This document shows positions 1 through 7,864 of a stretch of 38,763 bases of DNA, piece after piece. The notes beneath the pieces were generated by a model. That model was given only the letters and a program-made list of their open reading frames with translations, searched no databases and was not told the DNA's origin. Location of the stretch: contig JAZRVI010000008.1 in NCBI GenBank assembly GCA_045599035.1, positions 1-38,763 on the forward strand. Direction: 5' to 3'. Source of the stretch: CATZDY01 sp045599035. Lineage in GTDB: Bacteria > Bacillota > Desulfotomaculia > Desulfotomaculales > Desulfocucumaceae. Made by a program: the position numbers and the translations under genes. Position 1 is the first letter of the stretch. Each line of letters opens with the position of its first letter.

Positions 1-185
1 ATAGCCAGATACCGGATACAGTGGCACCTCAGTATATCTGAGATGTCAGGGGTGCTGTCAATCACCCCATGGTGTAACGCCACTTTAGATAGCAATATCT
101 ATTGGGGTTTAAAGGTCGGAGGCGTAAGCCGCTACTACGACTGGGCAGTTACAAGCCCACTCACTTTAGTGGGTGGGTAGTTGAC
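1..185 (+). mobile_element. Right end of an IS200/IS605-type element with probable omega-RNA (partial)
   Basis: The segment ends in a short hairpin, GCCCACTCACTTTAGTGGGT, followed by GGGTAGTTGAC. This is the terminal pattern seen at right ends of IS605/IS1341-type elements (hairpin with a CTTTAG-like loop, then AGTTGAC). The preceding 150 bases are full of short complementary arms, for example GGGGTG/CACCCC near 50-66, as expected of the right-end RNA that guides TnpB. Any tnpB gene would lie left of base 1. Frame 1 stays open to 180, but its translation shows no recognisable TnpB motif. In characterised TnpB systems the bases just outside the right end act as the guide, so the guide here would start at about 186. 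The class assignment is from pattern memory; the exact boundary is inferred. Confidence 0.6.
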
Positions 186-258
186 TAAAATTCCTCCTCA
201 AAAAAAGAAAACTTGCTTTATTTTATGTTGGAGAAAACAGAAAGTTAAAGTAATTTGC

Positions 259-287
259 TTGCTAAGGATTTGGTTTTGAGGTATAAT
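259..287 (+). promoter_or_regulatory. Sigma-A-type promoter of rnpB
   Basis: TTGCTA at 259-264 and TATAAT at 282-287 are separated by 17 bases. A start about 7 bases downstream, near 294, coincides with the predicted 5' strand of helix P1 of the RNase P RNA, so promoter and RNA boundary support each other. Confidence 0.8.
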
Positions 288-293
288 ATTAAC

Positions 294-628
294 GGAAAGC
301 AGGATGAGCAATCGCTGCTCATTTTTATGGGTAGAGGAAAGTCGAGACACGCACACGCAAGTGTAACACGGTGCCTGGTGTAAGCCAGGGCAGGGTGACC
401 TGACGACGGCCAAAGAAACTCCCGCAGTTTTCAGTAGCCATAAAGTGCCACAGAAACTAAAGCGTCGGGCGACCGACGAGTGCAAGGGTAAACTCCTCCG
501 GCGTGCAACCCAAATAGGTGATTTAATCACGGGTAGGGGCATCCTTCCCCAAGGGAAGGAAGGTCAGCAATGGCCTAGATAGATGATTGCTTGCAAAACA
601 GAATCTCGCTTACAGTCCTGTCTTTCTT
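294..628 (+). ncRNA. rnpB: RNase P RNA (catalytic RNA component)
   Basis: This is the catalytic RNA that removes the 5' leader of precursor tRNAs, acting with the RnpA protein. Signature blocks appear in the right order: GAGGAAAGTCGAGAC (5' strand of P4 and surrounding core) at about 333, GTGCCACAGAAA near 447, TAGATAGATGATTGC near 576, and the 3' core ACAGAATCTCGCTTACAG at about 597-614. GAGCAATC (306-313) pairs with GATTGCTT (585-592) as a P2-like helix. An AAAGCAGGA-like arm near 296 pairs with TCCTGTCTTT near 616 as P1. The length of about 335 nt is ordinary for bacterial RNase P RNA. A promoter precedes it and a terminator follows. The ends are placed by helix pairing and could be off by several bases. 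Confidence 0.93.
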
Positions 629-642
629 TTTAATCTGGCATT

Positions 643-700
643 GGCAATTCGTTTACCGTTTCAGCAGACGGCGGACAAACGAGTTGCCGTTTTGTTTTTT
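643..700 (+). terminator. Rho-independent terminator after rnpB
   Basis: GGCAATTCGTTT (643-654) pairs with AAACGAGTTGCC (677-688) with one G-T pair, followed by GTTTTGTTTTTT. It ends transcription of rnpB. Its T-run overlaps the stop codon of sbcC on the other strand, so the two convergent genes are packed end to end. Confidence 0.85.
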
Positions 701-3362
701 AGTCCAAAACCAGTGTAATTTTACTGCCTTCCCTGGAGGTTTTGCTCACCTGAATTTGTTTGGCAATCCGTTCTTTCAGCTCGCTAACATGAGAAATAAT
801 TCCCACCAGCTTTTGGCTTTCTCCCAAATCCCCCAGAGCCTGCAAAGCCTGTTCCAGAGACTCCTCATCCAAAGTGCCAAAACCTTCATCAATAAACATA
901 CTTTCAATGCTGATTCCTCCGGCCTGAGCCTGAATCTCATCAGCCAGTCCCAAAGTCAAGGCCAAAGCTGCCTTGAAAGATTCGCCCCCGGATAAGCTTT
1001 TGACGCTGCGGGTGCTGCCATTGTAATGATCAATAACTTCCAGCTCCAGACCGGTTTGGCTGCGTTGATTGGTGGCCTGAGTTGTTCGCTGCAATTCATA
1101 TTGGCCGCCGCTCATAATCATCAGCCTGAGATTAGCCCGCTCAAGAATCCGGGTAAAACAAGCAATTTGGACATAGGTTTCCAGCATAATTTTAGTCTTG
1201 CCATTTAGGGTTCCATTGGCGGTATCTGAAAGAGGCTTAAGTAAATTCCATTTAATTCGCTGGGCAGATAATTCGCTTAATTGTGGTTCAAGCTCCTGTT
1301 TTAGCTTTTGATGGGCGGCAAGCTGAATAGCCAGGTCTTCCTTTTGAAGCAGCTTGGCTTTTCTTTGCTCAGCCAGTTCCTGATATTGCTTTTCCAGTTC
1401 CGATAAATTAAGCTCCACTCCTAATTGCTTTAGCCAGGTTTCCATTCGGATTTGAGCTTGTTGGCTGGCCTTTCGGCTTTGCTCATAGGCTTCCTGAGCT
1501 GCTTGCAACTTTTGCTCCGAAACCTTTTTCTCGGCTTCCTTTTGCCGAATAGCTTCCTGAGCGGCCTGGACATCTTGACAAGACAGCTTTTGTTGATTTT
1601 CCAGATTGGATTGATATTGAGTTTGCAGACGAATTAATTGATTTTTTAAATCCTCCAGGGGCAAAGCGGTTAATTCCTGCTCCAAAAGAGGGAGAAGCTC
1701 GCTTAGCTTTTGTTTTTGCTCCAAATTGTGGCTGGCTTGTTGATAGGTCTGCCGGATTTGCTGTAATTGTTCCTTAAGGCTGTTTAGGGCAGCTTGAAGC
1801 TGCTGCTCTGTAAAACAAGCTTTTCCCAGCCACAAGGCGGCCTTGTTCTGCACTTCCGTCTGCAGGCTTTGCCATTGGCCTTTTAGTTTCCCGGCTTGTC
1901 GGCTTTTTTGCTGTACTTCCTGATGCAGTTTGGCCAGGGCGTTTTTGGCTTGTTTTAGTTCGGCTTCGCTGGGAGCCTGAGCATTAAGCTGGGCAGGTTG
2001 AGGATGGCTTAAAGAGCCGCAAACCGGACAGGGCTGATTTATTTGCAGATTTTGAGCCAAAATTCCAGCTTGTTCATCCAAAAACGCTTTTTCTGCCTGA
2101 GCCAGCTTTTGAGCCTGCTCTTCATGCTGTTCAGAGGTTTTTTGATATTCCTGTTGAGCTTTTTGGCTGGCTTGTTGCAGCTCCTGAGCTTTTTGGCTGG
2201 TTTGCTTTAAATTCTCCAAGTTATCCAGCTTTTCCTTAGCGGCCTTGCCCTGTAAAAGCCAATTTTGTACAGTTTCGGCATTAACCGCCAAGCTTTCCAA
2301 CTGCTTTTGCCCGGCGGCAATTTGTTTCTGGAGCTTTTGTTCTTTGACCTGCTGTTGGCTCAATTCTTGCTGGGTTTGTTGGATTTGGCTGGTCAATTGT
2401 TGCAAGGTTGCATCCAAAGCTTGATATTGAGCCAAATTTTGCTTGGCCAGAAAAATATTTTGTTCCAGTTCAGATCGATAAGCATTTTGCCGGGTTTCAG
2501 CTTGCCAAGCTTCCAGCAAAGCCAGAGTGCGGGGTTGTTCATCGGCAATGAATTGTTTTTCCTGGGCGATTTCGGCCAAAATCTTTTGTCGGTTTTGAGC
2601 CTGATCAATTAGCTTAGCCAGTTGCTCCAACTGTTTTTCGGCCTGCTGGAGCCAAAGTTCAACTTTCTGTTTTTGCTGTTTTTCGCTGTCTATTTTTTGC
2701 TGCCAAAATTCCAGAATTTGTGCCTCGCTCATTTCCATTTGTTCCGGGGGCAATTTTTGTTCCAGTTCTTTCAGCCGTTTTTGGCATTGCTGGAAGTCTT
2801 CTTTTAAACGCTCCTGGATTTTTTGATATAGCCCGGTAGCAAAAATACGCCGAAAAATTTTGCTGCGTTCTTCCACTTCGGAGAGCAGCAGCTTTAGGAA
2901 ATCGCCCTGAGCCAGCATAGCGGTTTGGCCGAATTGATTGTAATCCAAACCTAAAATCTGGATAAGCTGCTGATTAACATTTTTTACCCCGCTTATACTT
3001 TTGCCGTCCGGCAGAAGCAAGAGAGCTTCGGCCTTTTGCAGAACCAAACCGGTTCCTTTGCGGCGGGGACGAAGATAATCCGGTTTTCTCTGCACCTGAT
3101 ATTCCTGATTATTGTGAGAAAAGGTCATTTTAACTTCAGGCGGAAGCTGGCTGTATTTACTGTGTAAAGAGGCATTATCCCGATTGGCTCCGCTGGCCTT
3201 GCCATACAAGGCAAAGGTAATGGCATCAAAAATTGCAGTTTTTCCGGCTCCGGTTTTACCGGTGATCAAATAAATACCCTGTCTGCCCAGTTGAGTGAAG
3301 TCGATGCGGGTGGGCTGGGCGTAAGGGCCAAAGGCAGTTAATTCTATTTCAATAATTTTCAT
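699..3362 (-). CDS. sbcC: Nuclease SbcCD subunit C (Rad50-like ATPase)
   Basis: SbcC is the ATPase/coiled-coil subunit of the SbcCD nuclease, which opens DNA hairpins and processes double-strand ends during repair. At the N-terminus the protein shows the Rad50-type start (MKIIEIELTAFGPYA) and Walker A GKTGAGKTA (residues about 35-43). Long Gln/Glu/Lys-rich coiled coils flank a zinc-hook CPVC motif around residue 440. The C-terminus has the ABC signature LSGGESFKAALAL and Walker B MFIDEGFGTLD. At 887 residues it is shorter than the E. coli protein (about 1050), so the coiled-coil arms are shorter; the functional ends are complete. It lies 2 bases after sbcD, so the two are co-transcribed and probably translationally coupled. 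Bias toward Gln and Leu codons explains the long spurious open frames on the opposite strand. Confidence 0.96.
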   Translation of the reverse strand: MKIIEIELTAFGPYAQPTRIDFTQLGRQGIYLITGKTGAGKTAIFDAITFALYGKASGANRDNASLHSKYSQLPPEVKMTFSHNNQEYQVQRKPDYLRPRRKGTGLVLQKAEALLLLPDGKSISGVKNVNQQLIQILGLDYNQFGQTAMLAQGDFLKLLLSEVEERSKIFRRIFATGLYQKIQERLKEDFQQCQKRLKELEQKLPPEQMEMSEAQILEFWQQKIDSEKQQKQKVELWLQQAEKQLEQLAKLIDQAQNRQKILAEIAQEKQFIADEQPRTLALLEAWQAETRQNAYRSELEQNIFLAKQNLAQYQALDATLQQLTSQIQQTQQELSQQQVKEQKLQKQIAAGQKQLESLAVNAETVQNWLLQGKAAKEKLDNLENLKQTSQKAQELQQASQKAQQEYQKTSEQHEEQAQKLAQAEKAFLDEQAGILAQNLQINQPCPVCGSLSHPQPAQLNAQAPSEAELKQAKNALAKLHQEVQQKSRQAGKLKGQWQSLQTEVQNKAALWLGKACFTEQQLQAALNSLKEQLQQIRQTYQQASHNLEQKQKLSELLPLLEQELTALPLEDLKNQLIRLQTQYQSNLENQQKLSCQDVQAAQEAIRQKEAEKKVSEQKLQAAQEAYEQSRKASQQAQIRMETWLKQLGVELNLSELEKQYQELAEQRKAKLLQKEDLAIQLAAHQKLKQELEPQLSELSAQRIKWNLLKPLSDTANGTLNGKTKIMLETYVQIACFTRILERANLRLMIMSGGQYELQRTTQATNQRSQTGLELEVIDHYNGSTRSVKSLSGGESFKAALALTLGLADEIQAQAGGISIESMFIDEGFGTLDEESLEQALQALGDLGESQKLVGIISHVSELKERIAKQIQVSKTSREGSKITLVLD

Positions 3363-3364
3363 GC

Positions 3365-4486
3365 TTAATTTTCCTCGATTTCCTGAATTAGCTGGACTAA
3401 ATAATTTTCCTGTTCAGGGCTTAAAGCCTGATTATTTTGCAGCTCAAAAAACTGACTAAACAGTTCCAGCGGTTTAAAGCTGGGCAGAGGGGCATTTATG
3501 GTTTGCTGATGACGGGTGCGTTGGTTGTCATATTCCAGCTTGAGAATATGAGGATAAATAGTGCGTAATTTGTCCAGAGCAGCAAAAATATCATTTTCAT
3601 CTGTCAGGGTAATTTGGACAAAATCATCGGAATGGCAGATAGGCTGGGTCAGCTCGGCATAGCTGCCTTTCAAATGGCGAACCTCCCGCAAAGGATGCAG
3701 AGGAATAATCTGGCTGTCTAATTGACCTTTGGTTCGAAAGTCCAGCAGGGTCAGAGACTTGGCTCCTTCGGAAATAGAATATTTCAGCGGGGAACCGCAA
3801 TAACGAATTTTCGGTTGTCCGTTTGGAGATACTGTGACTGTTTGGGGACGGTGCAAATGCCCCAGAGCTACATAATCAAAAGCTGCAAAAATTTCGGCTT
3901 CTATTTCTTCCAGGCTTCCGATAATCAATTCTTCCGAGTCACTGTTCAGAGAACCCCGGACAAACTGATGAGCCAGTAAAATATTGCGTTGCTGAGAATT
4001 GAGCTGAATTTGACCAAGCACCAATTCCAACGCCTGATTGTAGGAGCTGATGTTTTGTTCTGGAAAAAACGGCCGAACAGAGGTGGGCTTGAGAAAGGGG
4101 AGCAAATAGAAATTCAAAGAACCATATTTATCTTCCAGACTGACCTTGCGGATTGAGCCATCAAAAACTGGAGCCAGATAAACCTGGGCGGCAGTTAGCA
4201 ATTTTGAACCAAAAGCCAGACGGGTTAAACAGTCGTGATTTCCGCCAATTAGCAAAATTTGGACTTTTTGCTCAACCAAACGGGTAAGAAATTGATCTAG
4301 AAGCTGGACGGCTTCGACCGGAGGCTGGGAACGGTCGTAAATATCTCCACTTAAAAGCAAAGCCTGGGGCTGATGTTCTTGAGCCAGCTCGATAATTTGA
4401 TTTAAAATATATTCCTGATCCTCCAACAGGGAAAATTCGTTTAACTTTTTTCCCAGGTGTAAATCGGATAAATGGAAAATCTTCAT
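3365..4486 (-). CDS. sbcD: Nuclease SbcCD subunit D (Mre11-like)
   Basis: This is the metallophosphoesterase subunit, the nuclease partner of SbcC. The Mre11/SbcD metal-binding motifs occur in order: SDLHLGKK near residue 7, GDIYDRSQP near 47, GGNHD near 82, LLAHQF near 170 and LGHLHRPQ near 208. The length (373 residues) is typical. The ATG start has a GAGGT site 8 bases upstream. It is the first gene of a two-gene operon with a clear promoter at 4519-4547, divergent from the zinc-ribbon/aldolase pair. Confidence 0.95.
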   Translation of the reverse strand: MKIFHLSDLHLGKKLNEFSLLEDQEYILNQIIELAQEHQPQALLLSGDIYDRSQPPVEAVQLLDQFLTRLVEQKVQILLIGGNHDCLTRLAFGSKLLTAAQVYLAPVFDGSIRKVSLEDKYGSLNFYLLPFLKPTSVRPFFPEQNISSYNQALELVLGQIQLNSQQRNILLAHQFVRGSLNSDSEELIIGSLEEIEAEIFAAFDYVALGHLHRPQTVTVSPNGQPKIRYCGSPLKYSISEGAKSLTLLDFRTKGQLDSQIIPLHPLREVRHLKGSYAELTQPICHSDDFVQITLTDENDIFAALDKLRTIYPHILKLEYDNQRTRHQQTINAPLPSFKPLELFSQFFELQNNQALSPEQENYLVQLIQEIEEN

Positions 4487-4518
4487 GAGAAAAGACCTCG
4501 CAAGCAGTTGTTTGGTTT

Positions 4519-4547
4519 ATTATAACAAAAAGAAAAAGCAAAGCCAA
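4519..4547 (-). promoter_or_regulatory. Promoter of sbcDC
   Basis: Read on the minus strand, TTGGCT (4547-4542) and TATAAT (4524-4519) are 17 bases apart, about 30 bases before the sbcD start. The -10 hexamer is a perfect consensus match. Confidence 0.7.
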
Positions 4548-4620
4548 AATAAATTGCAGGATTTTTTGAATTGCTCGGAGAATAATAAATCAACATTGAT
4601 TTAGACAAGGAGGTAAGAGA

Positions 4621-5253
4621 ATGCTGATCCCAACCGAAGTGATGCTGGCAGTTTGCTGTCCCTGGTGCGGGAAATTAAAGCTTAGCCCTCTTTCCCGTTT
4701 TGCTTTAAAAAAGGGACGGGAACAGGCTTACGGTTGTTCTTGCGGCTGTTGGGAAATCAAATTGTTTACTCCTGATTACAAGCGTTATTGCCTGAACTTC
4801 AGTTGTCCGGTTTGTCTGGATGAGCATCGGTTTAATTTTAGCCGTAAAGCTTTTTGGTCGGGCAGTTTGCAGGAAATCTTCTGCCCTGATTCGGGGGTAA
4901 GATTGATTAATTTGGGAGCAGCAGACTTATTGCAGGAATCCTTGTCGGTGCTGAAAAACTTTTCGGATGAAAAGGATTATTTTTTTAATCGGGAAGTTAT
5001 GCAGAAAATCTTAAAACACCTTTATAACTTATTGCGGCAGGATAAATTGTATTGTCAATGTGGCCATACCTCGGTAGAGGTTTTAATTTTTCCGGAAAGG
5101 GTGGAGCTGCAATGCAAGGATTGCGGCAGCGTAGCTATTTTATACGGAGAAAATCAGGATGATTGGTTGGCTATTAAGGATGTGCAGGAAATTTGTCTGA
5201 GAGAGCATGGTTTTGAATATTTGGACAGTTTAGCTCGGAGTAAAGAAAAATAA
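4621..5253 (+). CDS. Cysteine-rich zinc-ribbon protein of unknown function
   Basis: I do not recognise this 210-residue protein. It has cysteine clusters typical of structural zinc sites: CCPWC (residues 12-16), CSCGC (39-43), CPVC (62-65) with C57, CPDSG near 88, CQCGH near 145 and CKDCG near 165. These suggest two or three zinc ribbons. There is no signal peptide or membrane segment. The start is fixed by AAGGAGGTAAGAGA before ATG. It lies 13 bases upstream of the aldolase gene, so the two are probably co-transcribed. The cysteine pairs could bind nucleic acid or only stabilise the fold; no function should be assumed. Confidence 0.85.
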   Translation: MLIPTEVMLAVCCPWCGKLKLSPLSRFALKKGREQAYGCSCGCWEIKLFTPDYKRYCLNFSCPVCLDEHRFNFSRKAFWSGSLQEIFCPDSGVRLINLGAADLLQESLSVLKNFSDEKDYFFNREVMQKILKHLYNLLRQDKLYCQCGHTSVEVLIFPERVELQCKDCGSVAILYGENQDDWLAIKDVQEICLREHGFEYLDSLARSKEK

Positions 5254-5266
5254 AGGAGGAATTTTT

Positions 5267-6124
5267 ATGCCTTTTGTTCCAGTAGAAGATTTATTGTTGG
5301 AAGCTCAAAAAGGGAAATATGCTATAGGAGCTTTTAACTGCAACAATATGGAAATAGTTCAGGCCATTGTGCAGGCTGCTGAAGCGGAAAAATCTCCGGT
5401 TATCATGCAGGCCAGCCAGGGGGCTATGAAATATGCCGGCATTGAATTTATTGTGGCTATGGCTCGCCAGGCCGCAGATCAGGCTAGTGTTCCGGTGGCT
5501 TTGCATTTGGATCACGGCACCAGCTTTGATCAGGTTATGCTGTGTCTGCGGCATGGTTTCAGCAGCGTTATGGTGGATGGTTCCAAATATCCCCTGGAGG
5601 AAAATATTGCTATTACTAAAAAAGTCATTGAAGCCGCCTATCCCATGGGAGTTTCGGTAGAAGCTGAATTGGGCAAAATCGGCGGAACGGAAGATAATGT
5701 CAGCGTATCGGAAAGAGATGCTCTCTTTACCGATCCGGAAGAAGCCAAATATTTTGTGGAACAAACCGGAGTCGGTTCTCTGGCCGTTGCCATTGGGACT
5801 GCTCATGGACAATATAAGGGCAAACCGGAACTGGACTTTGAGCGTTTGAAAAAAATTGTGTCCTTGATCAATACTCCCATTGTTCTGCACGGTTCTTCCG
5901 GGGTTCCGGATGAAGCTATTACCGAAGCCGTTCGTCTGGGAGTTTGTAAAGTTAATATTGATACCAATATTCGGGAAGCTTTTACCTTGGCCTGTCGTCA
6001 GGCTCTGGAGGCCAACTCCAAAGAAATCGACCCTCGCAAGGTTTTGGGACCAGCTCGGGAAGCTGCCATTGAAATTATTCGGGAAAAGATTCGTTTGTTT
6101 GGCAGCTCCGGAAAAGCCAGATAA
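5267..6124 (+). CDS. fba: Class II fructose-bisphosphate aldolase
   Basis: Zinc-dependent aldolase interconverting fructose 1,6-bisphosphate with dihydroxyacetone phosphate and glyceraldehyde 3-phosphate in glycolysis/gluconeogenesis. Visible family features are GAFNCNNME near residue 21, the zinc and active-site block HLDHGTS near 80, GTAHGQYKGKP near 176, VLHGSSGVPDE near 205 and the phosphate/Schiff-region block KVNIDTNIREAF near 226. The length of 285 residues is normal for the FbaA/GatY group. Tagatose-bisphosphate aldolase is an alternative within the same family, but the housekeeping context favours Fba. The start has AAAGGAGGAATTTTT before ATG. A strong terminator follows 14 bases after the stop. 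Confidence 0.94.
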   Translation: MPFVPVEDLLLEAQKGKYAIGAFNCNNMEIVQAIVQAAEAEKSPVIMQASQGAMKYAGIEFIVAMARQAADQASVPVALHLDHGTSFDQVMLCLRHGFSSVMVDGSKYPLEENIAITKKVIEAAYPMGVSVEAELGKIGGTEDNVSVSERDALFTDPEEAKYFVEQTGVGSLAVAIGTAHGQYKGKPELDFERLKKIVSLINTPIVLHGSSGVPDEAITEAVRLGVCKVNIDTNIREAFTLACRQALEANSKEIDPRKVLGPAREAAIEIIREKIRLFGSSGKAR

Positions 6125-6137
6125 ACAATGTCGAAAG

Positions 6138-6178
6138 CACCGTCCAAAGGCAATTAAGCCTTGACGGTGTTTTTTTTT
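6138..6178 (+). terminator. Rho-independent terminator after fba
   Basis: CACCGTC (6138-6144) pairs with GACGGTG (6163-6169), with an inner AAGGC/GCCTT arm, and is followed by an unbroken run of nine T. It closes the zinc-ribbon/aldolase operon. Confidence 0.93.
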
Positions 6179-6250
6179 CCGGTTATACTGGAATTAACCT
6201 TTCAAAATTTTGTGAACGCTTCATTTTTATAAATTGCTTACGGGCGAAAA

Positions 6251-6456
6251 CCCCATGTGCTTCAGCACTGGGGATGAAGCCCACCCTGCTCTCTGACCGT
6301 GCCGAAGCACGGTCTACTTGCCTTGATTTTCAATACTTCGCAAAAGTAAGCAGAATTTTGACTACGAAAAACTGTGTATTGGGCTTTTGGCGAGTCCCAG
6401 AAGAATAAGGATTGCTTAAACAATTAAGTTTCATCCCCGCTGCTTCAGCAGCGGGG
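6251..6456. repeat. Three-hairpin intergenic element, possible IS200/IS605-derived mini-element
   Basis: The 405-base gap between fba and rho holds no gene but three compact hairpins. At 6251-6273 CCCCA.GTGC pairs around a TTCA loop with one bulged T. At 6296-6313 ACCGTGC pairs with GCACGGT around CGAA. At 6435-6456 CCCCGCTGC pairs perfectly with GCAGCGGGG around TTCA. The first and third share the GC-TTCA-GC tip and the CCCC/GGGG base and sit about 160 bases apart. That arrangement resembles the subterminal palindromes of IS200/IS605 elements and their transposase-less derivatives. None has a T-run. The mobile origin is inference; RNA structure in the rho leader is the alternative. Confidence 0.55.
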
Positions 6457-6529
6457 AAGCGTCAATCCGTTATCAGTTTAATTAAATTTTGAATTAGTTT
6501 TTAGTTTTCTAAGAAAGAGAGGGGTTGGC

Positions 6530-7864
6530 TTGACTCAACAGGATCTGGAAGGGAAGACTATCCAGGAGTTATATAAAATAGCTCGGGAAATAGAACTGAC
6601 CGGCTATTCCAAATTGCGAAAAAAAGAGCTGGTTTTTGAATTGCACAAGGCTTTGGCGGAAAAGGACAGTTGTATCCGAGCCAGCGGGGTTTTGGAGATT
6701 TTGCCGGATGGCTATGGTTTTTTGCGGCCATGCAGCTATTTGCCCAGCGATGATGATATTTATGTTTCAGCTTCTCAAAGAAGGCGTTTTGACTTGCGAA
6801 CTGGGGATCGGGTTTCCGGGCAAATTCGGGTTCCCAAGGAAGGAGAAAAATATTGCGGTTTGCTGCGGGTGGAGCAGGTTAATGGATTGCCGCCGGAAAT
6901 GTCTCCGGAAAGGCTGCATTTTGACGGCTTAACTCCGTTATATCCTCAGGACAGAATCCGTTTGGAAAGAAGTCCCCAAAATTATTCCACTCGTTTGATT
7001 GACTTAATTGCTCCTATTGGTAAAGGGCAAAGGGGTTTAATTGTTTCCCCGCCCAAAGCCGGGAAAACCGAGCTGATTAAGGATATCGCTCACAGTATTA
7101 CCCAAAATCATCCAGATATTCATTTGATGGTTTTATTAATTGATGAACGGCCGGAAGAAGTAACTGATATTGAGCGTTCGGTTAAAGGAGAGGTAGTCAG
7201 TTCTACCTTTGATGAACCGCCGGAAAATCATGTGAAAGCGGCTGATATGGTTTTGGAAAGAGCCAAGCGTCTGGTGGAGCATAAAAAAGATGTGGTAATT
7301 TTAATGGATAGCATAACCCGCCTGGCCAGAGCTCACAATTTGGTGGTGGCTCCCAGCGGACGCACCTTGAGCGGCGGAGTAGATCCGGCCTCCCTGCATC
7401 GTCCCAAGCGTTTCTTTGGAGCGGCTCGCAATGTGGAGGACGGAGGCAGCCTGACTATTTTGGCCACAGCTTTGGTAGAAACCGGCAGCCGTATGGATGA
7501 TGTGATTTTTGAAGAATTTAAAGGTACTGGCAATATGGAGCTGATTTTGGATCGTAAGCTGGCTGAAAGACGCTTGTTTCCAGCTATTGATGTTTTACGC
7601 TCCGGCACTCGTAAGGAAGAGTTGTTAATGAACAGAGAAGAGCTGGAATGGACCTGGTTATATCGCCGGGGAGCGGCCTCCATGACCTCCATAGAAGCCA
7701 TTGAACTGCTTTTGGATCGTATGAAGAAAACCAAAACCAATGCTGAATTAATCCAAAATTTCAGTTTTCCACCCAAAAGAACCATCATTAATCCGCCAAA
7801 TCAGCGTTCAGAGGGATTTTCTCGTCGTTTTTCCAATTCGGGTCGGAGCAATAATAATGAGTAA
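6530..7864 (+). CDS. rho: Transcription termination factor Rho
   Basis: Hexameric RNA helicase that ends transcription at Rho-dependent sites. The 444-residue protein has the N-terminal Rho_N helical domain (LEGKTIQELYKIAREIELTGYS region, residues 6-45) and the cold-shock RNA-binding domain (GVLEILPDGYGFLR, about 52-120). It also has Walker A PPKAGKTELIK (about residue 180), Walker B VVILMDSITRLARA (about 260) and the C-terminal Rho blocks GGVDP and RRLFPAIDVLRSGTRKEELL. The start is TTG with AGAGAGGGG upstream. The next gene begins inside its last codons. No convincing promoter was found in the hairpin-rich gap upstream. Confidence 0.97.
   Translation: MTQQDLEGKTIQELYKIAREIELTGYSKLRKKELVFELHKALAEKDSCIRASGVLEILPDGYGFLRPCSYLPSDDDIYVSASQRRRFDLRTGDRVSGQIRVPKEGEKYCGLLRVEQVNGLPPEMSPERLHFDGLTPLYPQDRIRLERSPQNYSTRLIDLIAPIGKGQRGLIVSPPKAGKTELIKDIAHSITQNHPDIHLMVLLIDERPEEVTDIERSVKGEVVSSTFDEPPENHVKAADMVLERAKRLVEHKKDVVILMDSITRLARAHNLVVAPSGRTLSGGVDPASLHRPKRFFGAARNVEDGGSLTILATALVETGSRMDDVIFEEFKGTGNMELILDRKLAERRLFPAIDVLRSGTRKEELLMNREELEWTWLYRRGAASMTSIEAIELLLDRMKKTKTNAELIQNFSFPPKRTIINPPNQRSEGFSRRFSNSGRSNNNE

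Noticed and set aside
1..180. C-terminal piece of a TnpB protein in frame 1
   Set aside because: The frame is open to 180 but contains no TnpB zinc finger or RuvC motif and overlaps the structured right end; the coding end probably lies outside the window.
198..542. Open frame of 114 codons on the minus strand
   Set aside because: It lies over the RNase P RNA and its promoter, has no ribosome site, and its translation resembles no protein.
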